Shown here one piece after another: positions 25,238 to 33,785 of a DNA stretch of 64,000 nucleotides; the first letter of the stretch is position 1, and the number at the start of each line of letters is the position of its first letter. The DNA is taken from contig NZ_AKFJ01000089.1 in assembly GCF_000272475.1 (NCBI RefSeq), positions 1 to 64,000 on the forward strand, in the 5' to 3' direction. A program made the translations under genes and the position numbers. The DNA is from Novosphingobium sp. Rr 2-17 (GTDB lineage Bacteria > Pseudomonadota > Alphaproteobacteria > Sphingomonadales > Sphingomonadaceae). Below the pieces are notes generated by a model. That model ran no database searches. It was given only the letters and a program-made list of their open reading frames with translations, and was not told where the DNA came from.

Positions 25238-25666
25238 TCAGGCGGCGCCGAACTTGTCGGCCAGGCCCTGAAGCGCACCGGCGATGTCGCCGCCCATGCC
25301 CTTTTCCGCCATTTCACGCATGGGCTCGGGGATTTCGACCTGGATACTGTAATCGACTTGCGAGCCTTCGCCCGCTTCGCTCACCACGAACGTCGCCAGG
25401 AACCCTTCCAGGCGCGGCACGCCCGGCGGCAAGTCCTGGTTGGGGACCATCTCGTAGGACAGGATGCGCTTGTCGTCGTCACGATTGGCGATGCGGTCCA
25501 GCACGGTGTTGCCGCGCTTCATCAGCACGACGCGCTGGCCTTCGACGTCGCCTTTTTCCGCCGAGGTGATGTGCGGCTGCCATTCCGCGACGTTGTAGAA
25601 ATCGCGCACATAGGCCCATACTTCGTCGGCCGGGGCGGCCAGCTTGATCGTCTGCGATACCTTCAC
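25238..25666 (-). CDS. SRPBCC-superfamily (START/polyketide cyclase-like) protein
   Basis: 142 residues. The start MKVSQTIKLAAPADEVWAYV and DFYNVAEWQPHITSAEK are the usual first strand and helix of this hydrophobic-pocket fold; DYSIQVEIPEPMREMAEKGM and the final helix complete it. Such proteins bind or cyclise aromatic polyketides and other hydrophobic compounds. Being cotranscribed with a thiolase-like protein and its DUF35 partner, it may hold an acyl-phenol substrate. Reaction unknown. Confidence 0.82.
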   Translation of the reverse strand: MKVSQTIKLAAPADEVWAYVRDFYNVAEWQPHITSAEKGDVEGQRVVLMKRGNTVLDRIANRDDDKRILSYEMVPNQDLPPGVPRLEGFLATFVVSEAGEGSQVDYSIQVEIPEPMREMAEKGMGGDIAGALQGLADKFGAA

Positions 25667-25704
25667 GAGAACTCTCCTCTTGGTGCTTTACGGGTAAACT
25701 TGGA

Positions 25705-26130
25705 TCAGGTGGCGGGCTTGAAGCGAGGCAGTGCCGCCGCCTCGCCCGCTTCGTGGAACACGACTTGTACCGGTTGGCCGATGCGCAGATCGGCAGGGTC
25801 TGCCTCGACGATGTTGGTGAGGACGCGGGCACCTTCATCCAGATCGACCAGTGCGAGCACGAAGCTGGGGACTTCGCGATAAGGCCCCTCGCCGCGATGG
25901 ACCTGGGTGAAGCTGTAGATCGTGCCAAGGCCAGACATATCCCGCCATTCGACCGCCATCGATCCGCATGCGCTGCAGAACGCCTTGGGATACCAGATGT
26001 GCGTCTCGCATTCGGTGCAGACCGGCAGGACCAGCCGGTGCTCGCGCGCGGCGGCCCAGAACGGGGCGGTTTCCGGCGAAATGTAGGGGATCGGGGTCGG
26101 CAATGCCGGGCTTGCGGTGTGTTCGGACAT
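25705..26130 (-). CDS. DUF35 Zn-ribbon/OB-fold partner of the thiolase-like protein
   Basis: 141 residues. The rubredoxin-like zinc ribbon is visible as CTECETHIWYPKAFCSACGS (two CxxC pairs), followed by an OB fold (GLGTIYSFTQVHRGEGPY, FVLALVDLDEGARVLTNIVE). Proteins of this family form complexes with thiolase-like enzymes, for example ChsH2 with Ltp2 and PhlB with PhlC. The ATG overlaps the stop of the thiolase gene (TGATG), as expected for subunits made together. Confidence 0.9.
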   Translation of the reverse strand: MSEHTASPALPTPIPYISPETAPFWAAAREHRLVLPVCTECETHIWYPKAFCSACGSMAVEWRDMSGLGTIYSFTQVHRGEGPYREVPSFVLALVDLDEGARVLTNIVEADPADLRIGQPVQVVFHEAGEAAALPRFKPAT

Positions 26131-27281
26131 CACGAATCCTCCCTGCCCAGAACCAGCGTGACGCTGGCCTGGCGCGACATGCCGCCCCCGGTGCCGTGTG
26201 CAACGGCAAAGCGGCAGTCCTTCACTTGCGTCCCGGCGTTCGCCTCGCCGCGAAGCTGGCGCACGGCCTCAACAATCTTGACGAGGCCGCCCTGATAGCC
26301 CGGATGGTTGTTGCACAAGCCGCCGCCGTCGGTGTTCACCGGGATCACCCCGTCGAGCGCCAAGGCGCCATCGGCCACGAAGGCGCCGCCCCGCCCCTTG
26401 GGACAAAAGCCGAAGTCCTCCAGCGTCATGATGACGGTGATGGTGAACGAATCGTAGATCGATGCGTAATCGATATCGCCCAGCGCCAGCCCCGCTTCGG
26501 CCAGCGCGCGCGGGGCGGACATCGTCGCGCCGGTGCTGGTGAAGTCGTTCGGGCCGCTGCCGCTGTGCTTGATCGCCTCGCCGTGCCCGAGCACTGTGAC
26601 GCAAGGCCGCTTGAGTTCGCGCGCGATCTCCGGCGCGACGACCAACACCGCGCCGCCGCCATCGGTGACGACGCAGCAATCCAGCCGGTGCAACGGATCG
26701 GCGATCATCGGCGAATTGACGACATCCTCGATCGTCACGCGCTTGCGCAGCAAGGCATTGGGATTGTGCTGGGCGTAGTTCGCAGCGGCCACTTTGACGG
26801 CGGCCATCTGCTCGGCCGTGGTGCCGTATTCGTGCATGTGGCGACGTGCCGCCAGCGCATAAATGCCGGCGTTGGTTTCGCCATAGACGGTTTCGAACGG
26901 AAACTCGGGGGTGTCCGCCGTGTGCTTGGGGCCGCGCAGAACGCCGCGCACTTTGGCGCCTTGCGTCACCAGCGCGACCTTGCATTTGCCGGCGGCAATG
27001 GCGGCGGCGGCATGGCCGACGTGCGACAAGTAGGATGATCCGCCCACGAACGTCGCATCGACGTAGCTGGGGTTGAGCCCAAGATACTCGGTCATCGACA
27101 CCCCGCCGAAACCGAGCTGCCCGGTCGAGAAATAGCCGTCCACATCGCGCAGAGACAGGCCGGCGTCCGCCAACGCACCCAGCGCGCATTCGGCATGAAT
27201 CTGCGCCACCGAATGGTTGGGCAAATCGCGCGCCGGATGCTCGAAGGCTCCGGCAATGAAGGCTTTACCGCGAATTGTCAT
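26130..27281 (-). CDS. thiolase-like acyltransferase/retro-aldolase (SCP-x/Ltp2/PhlC type)
   Basis: 383 residues of thiolase fold. Where true thiolases have the nucleophile (NxxCxSG) this protein has VGGSSYLSHVGHAA, so the first catalytic Cys is missing. The C-terminal NTDGGGLCNNHPGYQGGLVK and AVAHGTGGGMSRQASV are typical of the SCP-x/lipid-transfer branch. Members such as Ltp2 cleave carbon-carbon bonds by retro-aldol chemistry, and PhlC takes part in phenol C-acetylation. With the DUF35 subunit it probably forms a complex acting on an acyl-CoA or acyl-phenol. Second gene of a four-gene operon. Confidence 0.85.
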   Translation of the reverse strand: MTIRGKAFIAGAFEHPARDLPNHSVAQIHAECALGALADAGLSLRDVDGYFSTGQLGFGGVSMTEYLGLNPSYVDATFVGGSSYLSHVGHAAAAIAAGKCKVALVTQGAKVRGVLRGPKHTADTPEFPFETVYGETNAGIYALAARRHMHEYGTTAEQMAAVKVAAANYAQHNPNALLRKRVTIEDVVNSPMIADPLHRLDCCVVTDGGGAVLVVAPEIARELKRPCVTVLGHGEAIKHSGSGPNDFTSTGATMSAPRALAEAGLALGDIDYASIYDSFTITVIMTLEDFGFCPKGRGGAFVADGALALDGVIPVNTDGGGLCNNHPGYQGGLVKIVEAVRQLRGEANAGTQVKDCRFAVAHGTGGGMSRQASVTLVLGREDS

Positions 27282-27314
27282 TCATGACCTCTTTGTGGCG
27301 CAACAGCGCATGGT

Positions 27315-28055
27315 TCACGCGGACAGCAACCGACCCAGGCGCGGCAGCGGATCGAGAATCCGGGCCTGGCGCAGGCACCACCAGACCATCGCCTGGTTGC
27401 TGGTCAGCACTGGCGCGCCCAAGTCGCGCTCCAGATCGGCAATCACGTCGAAGACGCGAATGGCCGTGCAGCTCAGGAAAAACAGGTCCGCCCCGCAATC
27501 GGCCTGGGCGATGGCATGGCGATACCATTCGCCCGGTTCGACCGAGGACATCGCCTTTCCTTCGGCAAGGCCCAGGCCCGTACGGTGGACCACTTCGCAC
27601 CCGTAATGCGCCAGGAACGCGATCTCGCGCTCCACCACCGGGTCGATGTAGGGCGTGATGAGCGCGATCCGCTTGGACGGCAGCACCTTGAGCGCTTCGA
27701 CGATCGCGTCGGCAGTGCTGGTCGCGGGCCGTTCGCCCACCGTTTCCATGCGCTGGCGCAAGGATTCGCCCATCGCCACGTCGAAGGTGGAAACGGCGGT
27801 GCAATTGAAGACGATGCGATCGACGCCGGCATCGGTCAGCAAGCGAACGCCGTCCTCGACGCCATTGGTCATGCCCAGCAAATCCTCGCGCGAGCTTCCC
27901 GCAAGCTTCAGACGCGTGGTGTGCAGCGAAACGCCAGGTGGCAGGGCGCCCGTCACTTCGGGCTCCGCCGCCGGGTTGCTGGAGGGAAGCAGCATCCCCA
28001 GACGCAGGCGCCAGCCAGGGCCTTTGCCCCGAGCGGGGTCCGGTTGTGCCATCAT
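27315..28055 (-). CDS. Asp/Glu racemase-superfamily enzyme (maleate isomerase/arylmalonate decarboxylase-like)
   Basis: 246 residues. LGMLLPSSNPAAEPEV, IVFNCTAVSTF with Cys85 and FFLSCTAIRVFDVI with Cys196 give the two opposed cysteines of maleate cis-trans isomerase and related racemases; arylmalonate decarboxylase has only the second. RIALITPYIDPVVEREIAF is also typical. It may isomerise a maleyl-type ring-cleavage product to a fumaryl one, which the FAH-family hydrolase at 32263 could then cut. First gene of the operon 28055 to 25238; an inner ATG three bases later is equally possible. Confidence 0.8.
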   Translation of the reverse strand: MMAQPDPARGKGPGWRLRLGMLLPSSNPAAEPEVTGALPPGVSLHTTRLKLAGSSREDLLGMTNGVEDGVRLLTDAGVDRIVFNCTAVSTFDVAMGESLRQRMETVGERPATSTADAIVEALKVLPSKRIALITPYIDPVVEREIAFLAHYGCEVVHRTGLGLAEGKAMSSVEPGEWYRHAIAQADCGADLFFLSCTAIRVFDVIADLERDLGAPVLTSNQAMVWWCLRQARILDPLPRLGRLLSA

Positions 28056-28154
28056 GATCCTCTCAGGGGTTACACTTTGGGGCAGCCGATTGGTCAGCCG
28101 CTCTCCCGCCTGCTTTTGCTATCCCCGCGCCGGGCTTGCCAACGACCAGACAGT

Positions 28155-28175
28155 CCCGTCCGCCTGGTGTCGCCC
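28155..28175 (-). promoter_or_regulatory. recurring upstream motif, weak copy
   Basis: CCCGTCCGCCTGGTGTCGCC on the plus strand agrees with the copy at 37420 at 14 of 21 positions, mainly in the CGTCCG and GTGT blocks. It lies 100 bp before the start of the racemase-fold gene, at the same side and a similar distance as the better copies. Support is modest. Confidence 0.3.
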
Positions 28176-28247
28176 GAGCGCTAGCGTCGGACCGATCCCT
28201 GCGTTAGTCTTGCCTCAGCCGCAAAAGCGGAAACGAGGTGGGAAGAG

Positions 28248-29033
28248 ATGTCTGACAATATTCGCGCGCTGTCCCGCGGGCTAAACGCGCTGCAAATCGT
28301 CTGTGAAACCGGCGGAGCGACTTGCGGCATGATCGCCGGCCTGCTCGATCTTTCGCGACCCACGGTGTACCGGTTGCTGGGTACACTCGTTGAAAGCGGG
28401 CTGCTGTCAGTCGATGGCGAAAAAGTCTATCGTCCGACCATCGGCGTGCGTGCGCTGGAGAGCGGCCTGACCGACAAGGCCTGGGCGCTGTGGGCCGCAC
28501 TGCCGACGCTGACCGAGCTTCAGAAGGAAGTCGTCTGGACTTGCGAGATCGCGACCTTCGAAGATTACACGATGGTCCGGCGCGATTCCATGCATCTGGA
28601 GAACCCGTTCCGCATCGACTTGCGCGAATTCGACGACCGTCCGCGCTCGATGTTGAGCAGCGCGCTGGGGCGGTCCTACCTTGCCTTCTGCCCCCCGCAG
28701 GAGGCTGACCACATCCTCGATCATATCGAGCGGGTGGGCGACGAAGTCGATCCAGAGGCGCGGGTCAGCGCGCTTACCCGCAACGACCTGGAAACGATCC
28801 GCCAGCGCGGCTACGCCTTCGAACAGCGCCGCTGCTATCCCCACGTCGCCTCGATCGCGGCGCCGATCCGCTATAACGGCCGCGTCCTCGCCTGCATCGC
28901 GGTCGCCTGGATCGCCCGTGCGATCAAGCTGGAGCAAGGGATCGAAAGCTTCCTGCCGCCCCTGATGCGTGCCCGCGAAGAGATCGAAGCGCGGCTGGTA
29001 CAGGACGCGCGCGACCATCGCATGGATCATTGA
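28248..29033 (+). CDS. IclR-family transcriptional regulator
   Basis: 261 residues. HTH: NIRALSRGLNALQIVCETGG then MIAGLLDLSRPTVYRLLGTL. The effector domain contains MLSSALGRSYLAFCPPQEAD, RGYAFEQRRCYPHVASIAAPI and VLACIAVAWIARA. It is divergent from the thiolase operon and lies ahead of the VOC-monooxygenase-lactonase operon, so it may regulate both directions. It resembles the regulator at 24184. GGGAAGAG directly before the ATG supports this start. Confidence 0.9.
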   Translation: MSDNIRALSRGLNALQIVCETGGATCGMIAGLLDLSRPTVYRLLGTLVESGLLSVDGEKVYRPTIGVRALESGLTDKAWALWAALPTLTELQKEVVWTCEIATFEDYTMVRRDSMHLENPFRIDLREFDDRPRSMLSSALGRSYLAFCPPQEADHILDHIERVGDEVDPEARVSALTRNDLETIRQRGYAFEQRRCYPHVASIAAPIRYNGRVLACIAVAWIARAIKLEQGIESFLPPLMRAREEIEARLVQDARDHRMDH

Positions 29034-29174
29034 AACCGGCGGGCTGCTGCGCGTTCACGCAGCGGACGATGGGCGGTGGCGGATTTACATTCCCACCCCC
29101 ACAATTAGCCCAGGCATCCAGATAACGCCTTCGATTTCGGCCTATGTCCGACCGCGTGATGGAGTACACTACCA

Positions 29175-29696
29175 ATGGAAATCGGCCACATCGGACTTTA
29201 TGTCACCGATTTTGATCGTATGCTTGCCTTCTACCAGCAAGTGTTCGGCTTTGCCGTCACGTATATTGCCCGAAACGACAAACGCTCCATCGTTTTTCTG
29301 ACCGCCGATCCCACTTCGCACCATCAACTTGTGCTGGTCACGGGCCGGCCCGATGCCGATCAGCATCTGGTGAACCAGGTGTCCTTCCGGCTGAAGACGC
29401 TGGCCGAACTGCGCCGCGTGTATAAGCACTTGGTCGACATGGGCGTCGGTGGGCTGGAACCACTGACCCACGGCATCGCGTGGTCGGTCTACTTCCCCGA
29501 TCCCGACGGCAACCGCGTCGAGGCTTACGTCGATACGCCCTGGTATATCACCCAGCCACATCGCACCACGATCGACCTGCTCGCCTCCGAAGACGATATC
29601 TACGCGCTCACTGAAAAGCTGTGCCGCGATGCCCCCGGCTTCAAGACGATGCCGGTGTGGAGCGAGGACGTCGCCCGCGAAATTCAGCCGGTCTGA
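29175..29696 (+). CDS. VOC-fold protein, extradiol dioxygenase/glyoxalase-like
   Basis: 173 residues. Vicinal-oxygen-chelate repeats: HIGLYVTDFDRMLAFYQQVF with His5 at the first metal position, SFRLKTLAELRRVYKHL, and VYFPDPDGNRVEAYVDTPWY with Glu116 at the last. It could be a small single-domain ring-cleaving dioxygenase for a catechol or hydroquinone made by the adjoining monooxygenase, but isomerases and lyases share the fold. First gene of a plus-strand operon with the FAD monooxygenase and lactonase, 31 bp ahead of the monooxygenase. Confidence 0.78.
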   Translation: MEIGHIGLYVTDFDRMLAFYQQVFGFAVTYIARNDKRSIVFLTADPTSHHQLVLVTGRPDADQHLVNQVSFRLKTLAELRRVYKHLVDMGVGGLEPLTHGIAWSVYFPDPDGNRVEAYVDTPWYITQPHRTTIDLLASEDDIYALTEKLCRDAPGFKTMPVWSEDVAREIQPV

Positions 29697-29727
29697 TCCC
29701 CATTCCTCCAGCCGTTCGGCGGTAACG

Positions 29728-31203
29728 ATGCCCCAGATTTACGACGTGGCCGTGATCGGCTGCGGCCCGGTTGGCGCAGCCCTTGCCAACTTGCTCGAAA
29801 CCCATGGCCTGACCGTGCTGGTGCTCGACCAGTTCGTGGATAGCTATCCGCTGCCCCGCGCCACCCACATCGATGGCGAGGCCGTGCGTATCCTGCAGTC
29901 CGCCGGCGTCATGGACGACCTGGCCGACAAGCTGGGCATCTACAGCCGGATGCGGTTCGAAGATGCCGACGGCAAGCTGTTGATCGACTGGCCGCGCTCC
30001 ACCACGCCCGGATCGCACGGCTGGCGCGACAGCAACCGCTTCCACCAACCAGACCTGGAAGCCGCCTTGCGAGAACGCGCGGCCAATCGTCCAACGATAG
30101 ACTTGCGGCTGGGTTGGGGCGTTACCGCGATCACGCAGAACAATGAAAGCGTCACGCTGGAGACGACCGGACCGGAAGGTCAGGCCAAGGCGTTCCAGGC
30201 CCGCTACGTGGTCGGCTGCGACGGTGCGCGATCGAGCACGCGCGAGGCACTGGGGGCGCAGTTGCAAACCCTCGCTCCGTCCGAGCAATGGCTGGTCGCC
30301 GACCTGATCCTGCATCCCGATACGCCGGACTTGGCCGAGGGCACGGTGCAGTATTGCGACCCCGCGCGCCCTGTCACGTATATCGAGGCGGTCGGTCGGC
30401 GGCGGCGCTGGGAAGTGATGCTGCTACCCGGCGACGATCCCCAGACCTTCGCCGCGCCGGACCACGTTTATCGCCTGCTCAGCCGCTGGGTGACGCCACA
30501 GGATGCGCAGATCGAGCGCTCGGTCGTCTACAAGTTCAATTCCACGCTGGCGTCAAAGTGGCGCAAGGGGCGAGTGCTGATCGCGGGCGACGCGGCGCAC
30601 CAGACTCCGCCGTTCCTGGGCCAGGGCTTGTGCGCTGGCTTGCGCGATGCGGCCAATTTGTCGTGGAAGCTAGCCTGGGTCTTGGACGGACGCGCGACGC
30701 CCGCATTGCTGGACACCTTCGAGACCGAGTTATCGCCCCACGTCGCGCAATACATTGCCGAGGCCAACCGCATCGGTGCGATCATCCAGGAAACCGATCC
30801 CGACCGGGCGCAAGCACGCGATGCCGATCTGCTGTCCAAGCCGCAGATCCTGGCGCCGCTGCGCCCGCGCCTGGGCGGTGTGACGTCTCCAACCGGGGAC
30901 GAGTTGGCCGGTACGTTGTCGCCCCAACCCCGCCTTGCCGATGGGCGGTTGCTCGATGAGGCAGTCGGCCCGCGCTTCGCCATCCTGGCGCGCTCGGGCG
31001 TCGTCGGGCAGATCGGCACCGAAACGCTGGACCGCTGGACCAAAGCCGATGCCCGCCTGATCGAGGACGAAGCGCTCGACTACCTTGATGCGATCGAGGC
31101 CGAAGCCATCATCATTCGACCGGACCATTACGTGTTCGGCGTGGCGAAGTCCGCCGCTGAAGTTGAAACGCTCACCGCCGCGCTACCGCTGGCTGACGGC
31201 TGA
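29728..31203 (+). CDS. FAD-dependent aromatic hydroxylase, MhpA-like
   Basis: 491 residues from MPQIYDVAVIGCGPVGAALA. GCGPVG binds the ADP part of FAD; YVVGCDGARSSTRE is the DG motif, and LIAGDAAHQTPPFLGQGLCA the GD motif of group A phenol hydroxylases. LPRATHIDGEAVRIL resembles 3-(3-hydroxyphenyl)propionate hydroxylase. Such enzymes use NAD(P)H directly and hydroxylate a phenol next to or opposite the hydroxyl. The C-terminal thioredoxin-like dimerisation domain is present. The product would be the substrate of the VOC protein before it. An upstream in-frame start overlaps the VOC gene and is rejected. Confidence 0.88.
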   Translation: MPQIYDVAVIGCGPVGAALANLLETHGLTVLVLDQFVDSYPLPRATHIDGEAVRILQSAGVMDDLADKLGIYSRMRFEDADGKLLIDWPRSTTPGSHGWRDSNRFHQPDLEAALRERAANRPTIDLRLGWGVTAITQNNESVTLETTGPEGQAKAFQARYVVGCDGARSSTREALGAQLQTLAPSEQWLVADLILHPDTPDLAEGTVQYCDPARPVTYIEAVGRRRRWEVMLLPGDDPQTFAAPDHVYRLLSRWVTPQDAQIERSVVYKFNSTLASKWRKGRVLIAGDAAHQTPPFLGQGLCAGLRDAANLSWKLAWVLDGRATPALLDTFETELSPHVAQYIAEANRIGAIIQETDPDRAQARDADLLSKPQILAPLRPRLGGVTSPTGDELAGTLSPQPRLADGRLLDEAVGPRFAILARSGVVGQIGTETLDRWTKADARLIEDEALDYLDAIEAEAIIIRPDHYVFGVAKSAAEVETLTAALPLADG

Positions 31204-31211
31204 GGCGGCGG

Positions 31212-32081
31212 ATGGCCGATCGCCTCGAGCCTATTGGCCGCATCGGCAGCGGCTTGCGGCGCCCGGAATGCGTTCTCGTCTCACGCAACGACGAGGTGTT
31301 CGTATCCGATGCGCGCGGCGGGGTATCGCGGCTCGAGGCAAATGGCACCAGCGTCCACCTGCCCTGCCCTGGCGGCACCACCAACGGCGTGGCGCAGGAT
31401 CGTGACGGTAGCCTGATCCTCGCCGGGATCGACACCGGCCAGGTCCATCGGCTGCACCCGGACGGGTACGCAACGTTAGTGATCGAGCGCTTCGAAGGAG
31501 CGCCGCTGGGTGCGGCAAACTTCGTCCATTTCGATCCCGAAGGCGGGCTGTGGATCACCGTTTCCACGCGCACCCAACCCCGATCCCGCGCGATCGCAGC
31601 GCCGATCCCCGATGGCTATGTGCTGAAGCAAACCCGCGATGGTTTCAAACTGATGGCGCAAGGGCTGTGCTTTGCGAACGAAATCCGCTTCGCCCCGGAC
31701 ATGAGCAGCGCCTACCTCGCCGAATCCGCGCGCGGGCGCGTCCTGCGCATGGCGGTACTGGCGGATGGTTCGCTGGGACCGCCCGCGCCGTTCGGGCCAG
31801 ACCCGCTGTTTCCCGGCGCGGTGGTCGATGGCCTGGCCTTCGATGTCGAGGGCGGCTTGTGGGTCACCGAAGTCACCCGCAACGCGATCTATCGGATCGA
31901 CGCTGACGGCCAAGCCCAGTGCTGGTTCGAAGACCCCAAAGCCGAGGTGATGGACTTCCCGGCGAGCCTGGCCTTTGCCGGACCGGACCGGCGCACGGTG
32001 TTGGTGGGATCGATCCGCATGGATTGCCTGATCGAATTTCGCAGCCCCGTCGCCGGCGCGGCGATGTGGCACCACGGCTAG
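31212..32081 (+). CDS. SMP-30/gluconolactonase-like hydrolase
   Basis: 289 residues, six-bladed propeller family. Typical segments: GSGLRRPECVLVSRNDEVFV with the metal-ligand Glu of RPEC, LPCPGGTTNGVAQDRDGSLI, GLCFANEIRFAPDMSSAYLA with the conserved Asn, and VVDGLAFDVEGGLWVTEV with the conserved Asp. It probably opens a lactone formed along the pathway. It begins eight bases after the monooxygenase stop and is the last gene of that operon. Confidence 0.87.
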   Translation: MADRLEPIGRIGSGLRRPECVLVSRNDEVFVSDARGGVSRLEANGTSVHLPCPGGTTNGVAQDRDGSLILAGIDTGQVHRLHPDGYATLVIERFEGAPLGAANFVHFDPEGGLWITVSTRTQPRSRAIAAPIPDGYVLKQTRDGFKLMAQGLCFANEIRFAPDMSSAYLAESARGRVLRMAVLADGSLGPPAPFGPDPLFPGAVVDGLAFDVEGGLWVTEVTRNAIYRIDADGQAQCWFEDPKAEVMDFPASLAFAGPDRRTVLVGSIRMDCLIEFRSPVAGAAMWHHG

Positions 32082-32146
32082 CGCTGCGGCGCGCCGTTCC
32101 CGCCCGTACACTGCCGTTCTAAAGCACCGTTTCATGAATCATCGTT

Positions 32147-32236
32147 CGTCATTGCGAGACGCCGAAGGCGGCGTCGCAATCCAGGGCGGTTTACCCCGCC
32201 CTGGATTGCTTCACCCTTCGGGTTCGCAATGACGAA
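32147..32236. repeat. palindromic intergenic repeat, copy 1
   Basis: TTCGTCATTGCGAG at one end pairs with TTCGCAATGACGAA at the other, and a central hairpin is formed by CAATCCAGGGCGG and CCGCCCTGGATTG. A second copy lies at 38733-38824. It sits between two converging genes, where it could end transcription from both sides. Related elements starting CGTCATTGCGAG are frequent in alphaproteobacterial genomes (recalled, not checked). Confidence 0.85.
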
Positions 32237-32262
32237 TTAAGAGGTATTTCCGCAGTTCCGGA

Positions 32263-33117
32263 TCAGACCACTTCGGCCTTGATCGGATTGCTCAACACGC
32301 CGACTTCGGTGATCTCGACTTCGACCACGTCGCCGTCCTTCATGAACAGCTTGGGTTCGCGGCGCACCCCGACGCCGCCCGGCGTGCCCGTCACGATTAC
32401 GTCGCCCGGCTCCAGCGGCAGGAAGGTGGAGCAGTATTCGATCAGATAGGGGATCGAAAAGATCATCTCGCTGCTCTTGGCGTTCTGCACTTCCATGCCG
32501 TTCAGGCGGGTCTTGAGGTGCAAGTCCTGATTGTCCGCAATCTCGCCCCGGGTGGTCATCCACGGGCCGAAACCGCCGGTCTTGTAGAAGTTCTTGCCCG
32601 GACCCCACTGCGGAGTGTGGCGCTGCCAGTCACGAATGGTGCCATCGTTGTAGGGGGCGTAGCCGGCGATGTATTCCCAGCAATCCTCCTGCGAAATGCG
32701 GCGACCGGCCTTGCCGATGATGACGGCGATTTCGCCTTCATAGTCGTACGTCGGGGATTCAGGCGGTGCGATCATCGCTTCGCCATGGCCGACCTGGCTG
32801 GCCGGGAACCGTGCGAAAACCATGGGGCGAGCGCTGGGATCGCGGCCGATTTCCTTGCGGTGCGTCTCGTAGTTGACGCCGATGCAGATGATCTTGGGCG
32901 GGTTGGGGATCACCGGCAGAAATTCGATGTCGGACAAGGCGTAGTCGCCCTGCGCGCCTTCGATCGCCGCTTCCAGTTCGGCCACGGCATCCGCCTTCAG
33001 CACGGCGACCAGATCGGCGTACTTGCCTTTGAACACGCGCCCCAGATCGACGACCCTGTCGCCCACGACCGCGCCGAACGTATCGCGCCCTTCAGCTTTG
33101 AAGCTCAACAGTTTCAT
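32263..33117 (-). CDS. fumarylacetoacetate hydrolase-family protein
   Basis: 284 residues from MKLLSFKAEGRDTFGAVVGD; AGGAGAGAG lies seven to fourteen bases ahead. The FAH fold is shown by IICIGVNYETHRKEIGRDPS, TYDYEGEIAVIIGKAGRRIS with two metal-ligand Glu residues, GYAPYNDGTIRDWQ and GDVIVTGTPGGVGV. The family cleaves beta-diketo acids or decarboxylates/hydrates ring-cleavage products. Last gene of the six-gene operon that begins with the monooxygenase at 37328. Confidence 0.9.
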   Translation of the reverse strand: MKLLSFKAEGRDTFGAVVGDRVVDLGRVFKGKYADLVAVLKADAVAELEAAIEGAQGDYALSDIEFLPVIPNPPKIICIGVNYETHRKEIGRDPSARPMVFARFPASQVGHGEAMIAPPESPTYDYEGEIAVIIGKAGRRISQEDCWEYIAGYAPYNDGTIRDWQRHTPQWGPGKNFYKTGGFGPWMTTRGEIADNQDLHLKTRLNGMEVQNAKSSEMIFSIPYLIEYCSTFLPLEPGDVIVTGTPGGVGVRREPKLFMKDGDVVEVEITEVGVLSNPIKAEVV

Positions 33118-33199
33118 GGCGGCTCTCTCCTTATAAATGATGGGGGAATTTCGGAGGTTTACGCGCGGCCCTGTCGCCGCGCGCAAAGGATGCGGCGGC

Positions 33200-33763
33200 T
33201 CAGGCCACAGGCGCGAACGCCCGCAGCGGGAAGCGCTCCAGGTACGTCTCGTATTCGGGTTCCAGGTCGATCTCGATCGCCGCCATGACCCGCACGAGGC
33301 CGTTGTACTCGCCGATCGCCACCAGCAGATCGACCAGATGCTCGTTGCTGAGCGCCGCGCTGAGCGGATCGAACAAGGCTTGCGGCAGCACCAGATCGTC
33401 TGTCAGCGAGCGGGCCGCTGCCAGCACCGCCACCGCCAGTGGCTCCAGGTGCGAGCGCTCACCTGCCGTTTCGAGGGCAATGGCGCGGATATCGTCCTCG
33501 CTCACCCCGAATTGCAGCGCGACATCGACATGGTGCGCCCATTCGTAGGCCGACCCGGTCGAATAGCCGACTTGCAGGATCGCCAGTTCGCGCAGCCGCG
33601 CATCCAGGCCGCTGTCGTGGCGCAAGTACATGCCTCGCCCCGCGACCAGCCGCGCCAGCTTGGGGCTGTGCGCGACGGCCTTGGTGATGTTCGATTTCAT
33701 TCGCGGAATGTCCTGATATTCAGGCGCGAGGTCGGAATTTTCGAGATAGCGTAAACGGCCCAT
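33200..33763 (-). CDS. carboxymuconolactone decarboxylase-family protein
   Basis: 187 residues from MGRLRYLENSDLAPEYQDIP, AAGGGG lying six bases ahead. LRELAILQVGYSTGSAYEWA then HHVDVALQFGVSEDDI is the family core with the Glu-His pattern and no CxxC pair. Many members adjoin degradation genes for aromatic lactones, but the exact reaction is unknown here. Located between the FAH-family and SDR genes of the same operon. Confidence 0.8.
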   Translation of the reverse strand: MGRLRYLENSDLAPEYQDIPRMKSNITKAVAHSPKLARLVAGRGMYLRHDSGLDARLRELAILQVGYSTGSAYEWAHHVDVALQFGVSEDDIRAIALETAGERSHLEPLAVAVLAAARSLTDDLVLPQALFDPLSAALSNEHLVDLLVAIGEYNGLVRVMAAIEIDLEPEYETYLERFPLRAFAPVA

Positions 33764-33785
33764 GGCTTTACCCCTTTCCGGCGGA

